Assembly (NCBI GenBank): GCA_964586775.1
Contig: CAZPJD010000089.1
Span: 1-61,884, forward strand
Direction: 5' to 3'
Source: JADLEX01 sp964586775
Lineage (GTDB): Bacteria; Lernaellota; Lernaellaia; JACKCT01
DNA length: 61,884 bases
Of the stretch, positions 24,993-32,749 are shown in pieces. The notes beneath the pieces are model-generated. The model saw nothing but the letters and a program-made list of their open reading frames with translations. It searched no databases and was not told the DNA's origin. Numbering within the stretch: position 1 is the stretch's first letter; each line of letters begins with the position of its first letter. The translations under genes and the position numbers were made by a program.

Positions 24993-25019
24993 TTGGAAAT
25001 TCACATTTCGTGTTATGCT
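24993..25019 (+). promoter_or_regulatory. Candidate promoter of the small lipoprotein gene at 25047
   Basis: TTGGAA, 15-base spacer, TATGCT in a locally AT-richer stretch. The spacer is shorter than usual. Confidence 0.35.
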
Positions 25020-25046
25020 GCGTCGAAACACGATGGGGAGGAAACC

Positions 25047-25508
25047 ATGCGTGCTTGGGCAATTCTTCTATTGCTGCCGATGCTCATCGCGTTCAATTCC
25101 GCGTGCGACCGCGACGACGAGGGAGACGATGTCGCTTTCACCGCCGAGTGCGTTTCCGGTTACAGTCGGGAAGCCGGTCACGGAATCGAGTACCTGATTC
25201 CGGAAGACGGTGTCGACTCCGGATGGGGCAAGATTCGAACACCCGACGAAATCGAGAAGGACTGCGCCGCCGATGGCGGTGCCTTTTGCGATCCGGACGA
25301 CTGGATCAGCACACGGGCCGCGATCTGCATCGCGAAAAACGATGGAGAAGTCGAGGACACGCAGTGGGTCGCTTTCGTGATCTACAGCCCCACGACCGGA
25401 TATCCGGCATGGATCGTCGAAACCACAAACGAGGCTTCTTTTTGGGAGATCCACGTGTGGAGCGGCGCACTGCTGAGTGACGGTTACACCATCATCGACA
25501 CGTTTTGA
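25047..25508 (+). CDS. Small lipoprotein of unknown function
   Basis: A 153-residue predicted lipoprotein. A leucine-rich signal peptide ends at FNSAC (Cys20), followed at once by acidic residues (DRDDEGDD). The mature part has four cysteines (in AEC, KDC, AFCDPD and AICI), which could form two disulfides, and closes with a beta-rich region (WEIHVWSGALLSDGYTIIDTF). The ATG at 25047 has a GGGGAGG site. The stop overlaps the start region of the downstream gene's open frame; the real downstream start is 47 bases later. Family not recognised; likely envelope-located and cotranscribed with the propeller protein. Confidence 0.75.
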   Translation: MRAWAILLLLPMLIAFNSACDRDDEGDDVAFTAECVSGYSREAGHGIEYLIPEDGVDSGWGKIRTPDEIEKDCAADGGAFCDPDDWISTRAAICIAKNDGEVEDTQWVAFVIYSPTTGYPAWIVETTNEASFWEIHVWSGALLSDGYTIIDTF

Positions 25509-25555
25509 GCGGCGGTTCGTCGTCGAATCGGCGAAGAGACGGGAAAGGTGTCGTC

Positions 25556-27154
25556 ATGAATTGGCGGAGACTCATCCTCGTCCTGATGGTTCTCGTGACT
25601 TTGATCCCGACGACCGGTGCAATCGCCGATCCCCCTCCCGATGTCCATTGGGTTCGGTTTTTTGGGATGGATCAGCCTACGTACGGCTACATCAATAAAA
25701 TGCTCATCGATACCCTGGGAAACGTGGTCGTCGCCGGCTATCGCTACGACGTCGAGGGACTTTCGACATTCGACTCAGATGGCGCCGCCGTGTCGTACGA
25801 CGAAGACGGCGACGAGATGTGGCGATATGTTTTCGATGGCCCCATGCATTCCAACGACGATTTTTCGGACGCCGTCATCGATGGTTCGGGGCGTATCGTA
25901 TTGGTGGGAACGGCATGCGGATCTTCGTTCTACACGTATCCTTGTCTCGACTCCCAGGCGCTGATCGTTTGGCTCGAGCCCGACGGTCAGGAGTATCAGG
26001 TCCGCCTCGAGCCGATCGATACGGGTTTCAGCACGGCGGCGCGGGTCGTCGCCGCGCCGGACGGCGGAGTCGTCGTGGTCGGATGGAAGGACCCTGTAGG
26101 CGAAACGACGATCCGTCGTCTCTGGAAGTTCGACGGAAATGGCGATCTCGTCTGGACATCCGATGTCCCCGACATCCACCCCTCCGAGTGGCTGGATGTT
26201 GAAGTATCCCACGCGGGTACGATCGTGATGGCCGGTGCGGACAACGGGCCGCCCGAAAATGATTGGGTCACGGTTGCTCTCGACGAAAACGGAACCCTTC
26301 TCTGGTCTCGCACTTACGAATCCGCCGAGCAACAGGACGATTTCCCCGTCCGCCTCTCAACGGCGTCCGGCGACGGCGTCATCGTCCTGGGAATGTCGGG
26401 CGCGACGATTGCCCTCCAAAAGTACGGTTTCGACGGTACATTGCTGTGGAGCTTCGTGCTGGACGACTCCGGCGACGGAGAATTCGAATACCCATCGAAC
26501 CTTCTGGAGATGCCGGACGGTCAAATCGCAGTGCTCGCGGGGCTTCAACCCGAGGACACGCCACGCGACATCCTGAATCTGATGCTGGACCGGGACGGCC
26601 AATTGCTCTGGCGGGAGAGCCTCGACCAATTCGGCTCGACCGACTGGGGAAGCGGCTTAGCGTATTCCGGCGATGATCTGTTGATGGCCGGACACGCATA
26701 CGATTACGAACGAGGGAACTATGACTTTCTGCTCTTCGACCGCGACACCGGCGGGTCGCTGAACTGGTCGACGACCTTCGACGGGCTCGCGGGGTTGGAC
26801 GACGTGTGGACGCACGTCGTGATCGCGCCCGGCAACGCGCCCGTCATCGCCGGGACATCGTGTTGGGAAGAACTCTATACCGGCGACTGCGTGTGGGGAG
26901 TGTGGATGATCGTCCGGTACCGGCCAATCCCCGACGATTCCGACGACGACACATCCAGCGACGATGATGTCACGGACGACGACACCGCGGACGATGATGC
27001 CGTGCCCGATGACGACTCGGCCCCGGACGACGACGCGCTTTCAGATGACGACGTTTCGTCGGGCGACGATGACGAGGAGAACGACGACGAGGTGCCGAGC
27101 GAAGATGACGGCGATACGAGCCCGAACGAGAACGCCGATTTGTGTGGCTGCTGA
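25556..27154 (+). CDS. Secreted beta-propeller-like protein with Asp-rich CGC tail
   Basis: A 532-residue exported protein. The signal peptide (residues 1-25, ending GAIA) is followed by about 430 residues of repeated four-strand units with wording such as DGSGRIVLVGTA, APDGGVVVVGW, DENGTLLWSRTYE and DRDGQLLWRESL. This is typical of PQQ-like or delta-60-type propeller repeats. The C-terminal 75 residues are an aspartate-rich linker (repeats of DDD plus one or two residues) ending in ADLCGC. ATG 25556 has an AAAGGTG site and gives the only sensible signal peptide. The tail matches those of three other exported proteins in the window. Function of the propeller unknown. Confidence 0.85.
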   Translation: MNWRRLILVLMVLVTLIPTTGAIADPPPDVHWVRFFGMDQPTYGYINKMLIDTLGNVVVAGYRYDVEGLSTFDSDGAAVSYDEDGDEMWRYVFDGPMHSNDDFSDAVIDGSGRIVLVGTACGSSFYTYPCLDSQALIVWLEPDGQEYQVRLEPIDTGFSTAARVVAAPDGGVVVVGWKDPVGETTIRRLWKFDGNGDLVWTSDVPDIHPSEWLDVEVSHAGTIVMAGADNGPPENDWVTVALDENGTLLWSRTYESAEQQDDFPVRLSTASGDGVIVLGMSGATIALQKYGFDGTLLWSFVLDDSGDGEFEYPSNLLEMPDGQIAVLAGLQPEDTPRDILNLMLDRDGQLLWRESLDQFGSTDWGSGLAYSGDDLLMAGHAYDYERGNYDFLLFDRDTGGSLNWSTTFDGLAGLDDVWTHVVIAPGNAPVIAGTSCWEELYTGDCVWGVWMIVRYRPIPDDSDDDTSSDDDVTDDDTADDDAVPDDDSAPDDDALSDDDVSSGDDDEENDDEVPSEDDGDTSPNENADLCGC

Positions 27155-27158
27155 AAGA

Positions 27159-27175
27159 CGGCGAATCTTTCGCCG
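27159..27175 (+). terminator. Terminator-like hairpin after the propeller gene
   Basis: CGGCGAA-TCT-TTCGCCG starts five bases after the stop codon. There is no T-run, so termination efficiency is doubtful. The rest of the region up to 27420 shows only G-rich non-coding sequence. Confidence 0.4.
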
Positions 27176-27421
27176 ACTGACTCTGGAAATCGAACCGACG
27201 CGTCCGCGCGAAGATCCGTACTCATTCCTGTCGTGAGTAAACCTCTCGCCCCTCGCATCCCGGGCGAAAACTCGCCCATCCCCAAAAGGGAAAGGCGGCC
27301 GGGAGAGGGGTTAGAGCAACGCGTCTTGGGGGAGGGGAGGGGGGTTCCCGGGCCGCCTGTTCGATCTGGATTGCATGAAAAAGATCAGGTGGCCCTTGCG
27401 GGCCCGTTCGAAAGAACGCAA

Positions 27422-27442
27422 CGATCCGGGACCTCCGGATCG
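27422..27442 (-). terminator. Terminator-like hairpin after smc
   Basis: CGATCCGG-N5-CCGGATCG, a perfect 8-bp stem, begins seven bases after the smc stop on the minus strand. It is followed by TTGCGTTCTTT, a poor T-tract. Confidence 0.5.
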
Positions 27443-27448
27443 GTCCAA

Positions 27449-30400
27449 TCAGTGTAAAACGGCCTCGTCCGCAGCCGGGCGCTTGCGCGCCGGGCGCGGT
27501 TCGTCGTCCTCGTCCTCGAACCGAACGCTCACGATCTGCGACACGCCGGGTTCCTGCATGGAAACGCCGTAGATCGTCTCGGCCGTCTTCATGGTGCGCT
27601 TGTTGTGCGTGATCAGGATGACCTGGCTGTGCGCGCGGATCAGTTTGATGAGGTCGTTGAAGCGGTCGATGTTGGCGTCGTCGAGCGGCGCGTCCACCTC
27701 GTCGAGCAGGCAGAACGGGCTCGGCTTGATGAGGAAGATCGCGAAGATCAGACCGATCGACGACAGCGCCTTCTCGCCGCCCGACAGCAGATTCAGGTTC
27801 GTCAGCTTCTTGCCCGGCGGGCGGATGGAGATCTCGATGCCCGACTCGAGCGGATTCTCGGCGTCGGTAAGTTCCATCTTCGCCTGGCCGCCGCCGAAGA
27901 GCATCGGGATGACCTCGGCGAAACGCTGCGACACCAGCTCGAAGGTCTGAAGGAAACGCACCCGCGATTCCTTGTTGATCTTCGCGATGGCCTTTTCGAG
28001 ATCGGCGATGGCGGCTTCGAGATCGGCCTTTTGCGTCGTATAGAATTCGAGGCGCTTGGACTCTTCGTCGTATTCCTCGATCGCGGCGAGGTTCACGTCG
28101 CCCATACCCGCGAGCAGTTCGGACAGCTCGCGCCGCCGCTCGCCCAGCACCGCCGGATCGACGGTCTCGTCGGTGCCGTACTCGGGCGGGATCTGATCGA
28201 CGGTCATGCCGTACTTGTCCATCAGACGACCGGCGAGATGCTCCATGCGCATCTTGCACTCGAGCCCGGCGACCTCCTGACGCGACAACTCCTGCGCCAA
28301 TGCGTCGGCGTCGCGGCGCAGGATGCGCAGCCGCGCGTCGGACGCGGCGAGGTCCTGCTCCATCTCGTCGAGGTCCTGACGCATTTTCGCGATCGTGTCG
28401 TTCCAGTTCGCCGCCTCGGCCGCGAGTTCGCCGAGCATCGTCTCGTATCTCTGGGCCGCCTCGCGGCACTCGGCGATCTTTTGCGACGACAGCTTGGCCG
28501 CGCCCTGTCGGCGCTCCATGTCCTCGCGGATGCGCGTGAGCGCCCAGCGCGCGCGGGTCTCGCGATCGGCCGCGGCGCGGTGCCGCTCGCGCAGCCCCGC
28601 GAGCTCGGCGGTCAGCGCCGTGACGCGGCTCTGCAGTTCGTCGAGGCCGCTCGATCCGTCGATCAGGGCGCGCTCGACGCCCGACAGTTCGTCGCGCGCG
28701 GCGGCGAGGTCTTCGTTTTGAAGCCCAAGATCGCGCCGGGCCGCGGCGATTTCGTTTTCGCGCCCCGTCTGCTGCTCGTCGATGCGGCGAATCTGATCGT
28801 CGAGGCGCGTCGCCTCGGTCTGCGCCGCCGCGAGTTCGGCGCGCGCGCGCCGGGCCTGCGTCTCGATCTCGCCCAGCGTCGTGCGGATGCGCTCGAGCTC
28901 TTCCTTTGCGGCGAGCCGCTCGTCCTCGAGGCGCTCGATCATTCCCGCGCCCGCGACGTGATCGTGCTCGGCCTGCGCCAGCGCCTCGCGACGGCGGGTC
29001 AGTTCGTCGCGCAGCTCGCGGATGCGCCGGTTCTTTTCGATGATGCCGCTCGTCGCCGCACTCTTCGATCCGCCGGTGATGACGCCGTAATGATCGATGA
29101 ACTCGCCGCCGAGCGTGACGAACGACCCCGTGTAGCCGTTTTCGTTGTGCAAACGCACGGCGGTGGGCAGGTCGTCCACCACCAGCACGTCGTCGAGCAG
29201 CGCGCCAACAACCGGGGCGAAGTCGGGCTGGCAGCTCACGGCCTCGGCGAGCGGGCCATGCGTCTGCGTGAGGGTGCGTTCGGGATATACCGCGCGCGGC
29301 GGCTTGATCTGCATGGGGATGAACGTCGAGCGGCCGTTTTCCGCCGAGCGCAGAAAATTCGCGGCCGACAGACCGTCGTGCTGCTCGCGCACGAGCACGC
29401 CCTGCACGCGCTCGCCCAGCACCGCCTCGACGGCGGCCTCGTAACGCGTCGGCACATCCATCACGTCGCCGATCAGGCCGAGAATGCCGTGCGGCTTCGC
29501 GGATTCGTCGGGCTGATCCATCGCGGCGAACAGGTGCTTCACGCCCTCGGAGTAGCCTTCGAGGCTGCCCTTCATGCGCTCCAGCGATTCGAGCTCCGCA
29601 GCGACCTCGCGCACCTCGGCGCGCAAATCTTCGTAGGCCTTGCGCAGCCGTTCGTTCTCTTCGTGCAGAGACTTGAGCCGTTCGGCGCGCTCGGCGACCT
29701 GCGTCGCGACCTGTTCGCGCGAGTCTTCCCACTCGCGGCGGCGTTCGTCGATCTGCTCGATCTGCGCGCCCAGCGCCGCCAATCGTTCCTGCTGCGCCGC
29801 GCGCTGCGCCGCAAACTCGGCCGCGCGTTTCGCATCCTCGATCCGGCGGGCGTCGAGCGCCTCGATGCGCCCGTCGAGCGACGCCGCGCGCCGCGAACCC
29901 TCGGCGATACGGTGACGCAGTTCGTCGGCCCGCGCGCCCTTTTCGCGCCGGTCGCGGCGGTGGGCTTCGAGCGCCCCCGTCAGCTCGGCCAGCGCCGCCC
30001 CACCCTGCTCCAGCCGCGCCGCGTTGTCGCGCGCCTCGGCGGCGGCTTCCTCGGCTTGCTGTTCGTGGTCGGGGATCGAGCCGACGGCCTTTTGCGTCTC
30101 GTCGGCGATGGTGTCGACGCGCGCCTGCTCCTCGGCCATGTCGCGCAGCAAGCGGCCGTGTTCGGACTCGGCGGCGTGGATGCGTTCGCGCAGCGACGCG
30201 AGTTCCTGCTGCGCGGTTTCGAGGGCCTTCGCGGCCTGCAAATGCTCGAGGTGGCGCGCTTCCTGCGCCGTTTCGCGCGCGGCGATGTCGTTGTGCGTGG
30301 CCTCGACGCGCTCGCGCAGTTCGGCGAGCAGCCGCTCGGCCTCGGCCTGTTTCTCGACGAGCTCGATGCGTTCGCGGGCGGTGAGTTCCAGATCCACCGC

Positions 30401-31078
30401 GCGCAGCTCGTCGCTGTACTGCTTGTAACGGCGCGCCTTGCCGGCCTGGCGCGCGAGCGAATTGACCTGCCGCTTGATCTCGCCGATCAGGTCATTCACG
30501 CGGTCGAGGTTTTGGCGCGTCGATTCGATCTTGCGCTCGGTCTCTTCGCGGCGCACGCGGTACTTGGTGATGCCCGCGGCCTCCTCGACGAGGAACCGAC
30601 GGTCCTGCGGCTTGGCCGAGAGCACCTTGGCGATCTGGCCCTGCTCGACGATGGCATAGGTCTTCGCGCCCATGCCGGTGTCCATCAGCAGTTCCTGGAT
30701 GTCCTTGAGCCGGCACGCGGTGCGATTGATGAAGTACTCGCTGTCGCCCGAGCGGTAGAGGCGACGCGTGATCTCGATGTCGTTGATGCCGTCGTAGCCG
30801 GGCGGGTACACGCCGTCGTCGCACGAAAAGGCCATCGTGACCTGGGCCATGCCCGTGGGCTTGCGCTGCTCGGAGCCCGAGAAGATCACGTCCATCATCT
30901 CGCTGCCGCGCAGGGACTTGGCGGAAAGCTCGCCCATCACCCAGCGCATGGCGTCGACGACGTTGCTCTTGCCGCAGCCGTTGGGGCCGACGATGACGGA
31001 GATGCCCTTGTCGAAGACGATCCGCGTCTTATCGACGAAGGACTTGAAACCCAGCAATTCGATATGCGCGATTCGCAT
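27449..31078 (-). CDS. smc: Chromosome segregation and condensation protein SMC
   Basis: A 1209-residue ATPase of normal length for bacterial SMC, the core of the condensin that organises and segregates the chromosome. The Walker A loop GPNGCGKSN is at residues 31-39. Long coiled coils (residues about 165-500 and 660-1010) flank a hinge beginning near GILGLIGDVMDVP. The C-terminal head carries the signature LLSGGEKALSS and Walker B CLLDEVDAPLDD. The kleisin partners ScpA and ScpB are not in the window. The acidic-basic tail (EDEDDEPRPARKR) is an extra. A promoter with a perfect TTGACA lies 108 bases upstream, preceded by repeated CCGGCAC elements. No oddities in the motifs. Confidence 0.98.
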   Translation of the reverse strand: MRIAHIELLGFKSFVDKTRIVFDKGISVIVGPNGCGKSNVVDAMRWVMGELSAKSLRGSEMMDVIFSGSEQRKPTGMAQVTMAFSCDDGVYPPGYDGINDIEITRRLYRSGDSEYFINRTACRLKDIQELLMDTGMGAKTYAIVEQGQIAKVLSAKPQDRRFLVEEAAGITKYRVRREETERKIESTRQNLDRVNDLIGEIKRQVNSLARQAGKARRYKQYSDELRAVDLELTARERIELVEKQAEAERLLAELRERVEATHNDIAARETAQEARHLEHLQAAKALETAQQELASLRERIHAAESEHGRLLRDMAEEQARVDTIADETQKAVGSIPDHEQQAEEAAAEARDNAARLEQGGAALAELTGALEAHRRDRREKGARADELRHRIAEGSRRAASLDGRIEALDARRIEDAKRAAEFAAQRAAQQERLAALGAQIEQIDERRREWEDSREQVATQVAERAERLKSLHEENERLRKAYEDLRAEVREVAAELESLERMKGSLEGYSEGVKHLFAAMDQPDESAKPHGILGLIGDVMDVPTRYEAAVEAVLGERVQGVLVREQHDGLSAANFLRSAENGRSTFIPMQIKPPRAVYPERTLTQTHGPLAEAVSCQPDFAPVVGALLDDVLVVDDLPTAVRLHNENGYTGSFVTLGGEFIDHYGVITGGSKSAATSGIIEKNRRIRELRDELTRRREALAQAEHDHVAGAGMIERLEDERLAAKEELERIRTTLGEIETQARRARAELAAAQTEATRLDDQIRRIDEQQTGRENEIAAARRDLGLQNEDLAAARDELSGVERALIDGSSGLDELQSRVTALTAELAGLRERHRAAADRETRARWALTRIREDMERRQGAAKLSSQKIAECREAAQRYETMLGELAAEAANWNDTIAKMRQDLDEMEQDLAASDARLRILRRDADALAQELSRQEVAGLECKMRMEHLAGRLMDKYGMTVDQIPPEYGTDETVDPAVLGERRRELSELLAGMGDVNLAAIEEYDEESKRLEFYTTQKADLEAAIADLEKAIAKINKESRVRFLQTFELVSQRFAEVIPMLFGGGQAKMELTDAENPLESGIEISIRPPGKKLTNLNLLSGGEKALSSIGLIFAIFLIKPSPFCLLDEVDAPLDDANIDRFNDLIKLIRAHSQVILITHNKRTMKTAETIYGVSMQEPGVSQIVSVRFEDEDDEPRPARKRPAADEAVLH

Positions 31079-31164
31079 GTTCGGTCGTCTTGCTCTTGTC
31101 TGGTCGTTCGCGTTGCGAGTGAGCCCGCCGGGGGGCTACAACATGATGCGCGGAATGGACTGAC

Positions 31165-31191
31165 CGTATACCACCCCTAGTTGGGTGTCAA
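31165..31191 (-). promoter_or_regulatory. Candidate promoter of smc
   Basis: Minus strand perfect -35 TTGACA, 15-base spacer, TATACG. The spacing is short, so the exact -10 box is uncertain. Confidence 0.5.
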
Positions 31192-31198
31192 GCTCGAT

Positions 31199-31239
31199 TT
31201 TTTGTCCGGCACAACCGGCGGGGAGTTTTTGCCCGGCAC
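31199..31239. repeat. Direct repeat TTTTTG(T/C)CCGGCAC upstream of smc
   Basis: Two near-identical 14-base copies lie about 27 bases apart, directly upstream of the smc -35 box. They could be tandem regulator sites or an AT-rich UP-like element. Confidence 0.45.
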
Positions 31240-31416
31240 CACACAACATCTTGTGTTTGCTCGGGTTTTTCGTTTGGTCGTAATTCGCCTCGCCCACTCG
31301 ATTTTCGGCCTTTTTCGCCCCGTTTTCCGCGCGCCGTTCGCCCATGTGTCTGGGGATAACGTACGCAACGCGCGGCGATATCGACGGATTTCGAAAGACG
31401 GTTTATGGGCCAACCT

Positions 31417-32661
31417 TCACCGCGGGTCGTGGACGTACGAAACGCCCTCGTAAACGGCGTTCATGACCGCCGAAGGCTCGGGTACATCGCGCCACATCGA
31501 GCCCCGATACGTCATCACGAGGCCGGGACCCTCGGAGATTCCCACGTAATACGAAGCCCCGGCCGCGGCCGCGAAATCGTCGGCCTTCACGTCCATCGCA
31601 AAGAACCCCGCGCCCATGCCGCGCGCCGCGCGACCGGGCATGAGCTCCCAATCGCCGTCGACATATCGGAAGATCGCCGGTCCCGCGCCGTAGGCCGCCG
31701 CGAACCAGATGCCCGACGGCGTCCGCGCGAATTTCGACACGCTTCCGTAGTAGCCTTGAAGATCGCCCACCGGTTCCCATTCGCCGTCGACCAGATGAAA
31801 AAGTTCGGCGGGATAGAATGACGCCCGCCACCGGCCGCTCGCGAGCCAACCGTCGCCATCCTCCACCGCGACGCCGTCGTACCAGTCGAACCACGACCCC
31901 GACATGCCGTTAACGAATGTCCCGTTCTTCCATTCGTAGAATTCCGCCAGCCCACCCATATCCGCCATGACGCCCGCCACGTAAACGTGATCAGGCTCCA
32001 CGAGGTCGAACGCGGCGGCGGTAAACGGAAAGCTCCCCGGGATGTCCACCGCCGTCCACCCGGTCCCGTCGTATTCGTATCCCTGCGTCGTTAGTCCGTA
32101 GCCGCAGATCGCCCAACCGTAGTCCGCGGAAAGGAAGTCGAGATCCGAGATGTCGATGCATCCGTCCGGCGGATCGAGGGCGACCTCGGCCCAGCCCGTC
32201 GCCGTGCGTTGGTAGAGGACCGGGCGATCGTCGCCGACCGCGGGTCTCGCCATTCCGCCCGCCCAACCGGTTTGGGCGTCGATCATATAGACGTCACGCA
32301 GCCAGATGTCGTCGGTCGAAGCGGGCAACGACTCCTGCGTCCAGGTTCCGTGATCGTCGCGCCAGATGATAGGCGTGTAATGCGGATTCTCGGAGATATA
32401 TCCCACGACCGCGCCGACGTAGTCGTGCGGACCGGTGTCGTCGTCCGCATCGTCGTCCGTGTCATCATCCGTCTCGTCGTCGTCGGATACGTCGTCGTCG
32501 GAGGCATCGTCGTCGACGGCGGTGTCGTCGTCATCGGACGCACCATCGTCATCGCTCGACGGGTTGTCCTCCGAGTCGTCCCCATCGGTTTCTTCGAGAA
32601 CGCACGAGCAAATGAACGGAACACCGAGCGCGAAAATCGCCGCGAAAAGCACGCACCGCAT
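31417..32661 (-). CDS. Lipoprotein with long Asp-rich linker and propeller-like domain
   Basis: A 414-residue predicted lipoprotein. The signal peptide ends in FICSC (Cys18 or Cys20). Residues about 26-75 are almost entirely Asp with Ser, Ala, Thr and Val (pattern DDDx or DDDDx). The remaining 330 residues are repeats of 40-50 residues with aromatic and glycine-rich strands, such as TGWAGGMARP, DYGWAICGYG, GDGWLASGRW and PSGIWFAAAYG. These resemble BNR or Ycf48-like propeller repeats. The start at ATG 32661 gives a normal signal peptide. It is probably displayed on the cell surface or in the periplasm. The Asp-rich linker next to the lipidated cysteine mirrors the C-terminal tails of other exported proteins here. 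Specific function unknown. Confidence 0.85.
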   Translation of the reverse strand: MRCVLFAAIFALGVPFICSCVLEETDGDDSEDNPSSDDDGASDDDDTAVDDDASDDDVSDDDETDDDTDDDADDDTGPHDYVGAVVGYISENPHYTPIIWRDDHGTWTQESLPASTDDIWLRDVYMIDAQTGWAGGMARPAVGDDRPVLYQRTATGWAEVALDPPDGCIDISDLDFLSADYGWAICGYGLTTQGYEYDGTGWTAVDIPGSFPFTAAAFDLVEPDHVYVAGVMADMGGLAEFYEWKNGTFVNGMSGSWFDWYDGVAVEDGDGWLASGRWRASFYPAELFHLVDGEWEPVGDLQGYYGSVSKFARTPSGIWFAAAYGAGPAIFRYVDGDWELMPGRAARGMGAGFFAMDVKADDFAAAAGASYYVGISEGPGLVMTYRGSMWRDVPEPSAVMNAVYEGVSYVHDPR

Positions 32662-32749
32662 GGCCGTCTCCCAAGGTCGATTTCAATTCATGGCCGAAAT
32701 TAAAAATACCACTTACGAGAACGCATCACAACAAAATTCGACGGCTCGG

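Larger units (their letters stand above)
31079..31416. other. Intergenic region upstream of smc
   Basis: 338 bases without a gene, between the propeller-like lipoprotein gene and smc (both minus). It holds the smc promoter (31165-31191), two copies of TTTTTGYCCGGCAC, and a hairpin ACACAA-CATC-TTGTGT near 31241-31256 nested in CCCG/CGGG arms. The part from about 31190 to 31330 is visibly richer in T-runs than coding DNA. Confidence 0.6.

Noticed and set aside
26930..27140. Repetitive GACGAY runs as possible CRISPR or satellite repeats
   Set aside because: The units are codon-phased aspartate repeats inside a coding frame, without spacers or a conserved repeat length.
27605..31180. A long plus-strand open frame opposite smc
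   Set aside because: It is the antisense shadow of smc; the smc frame has all ATPase motifs while the shadow has none.
31351..31359. DnaA-box-like TTATCCCCA (minus strand) as a replication origin clue
   Set aside because: A single imperfect box with no cluster, no dnaA or dnaN nearby and no AT-rich unwinding region.
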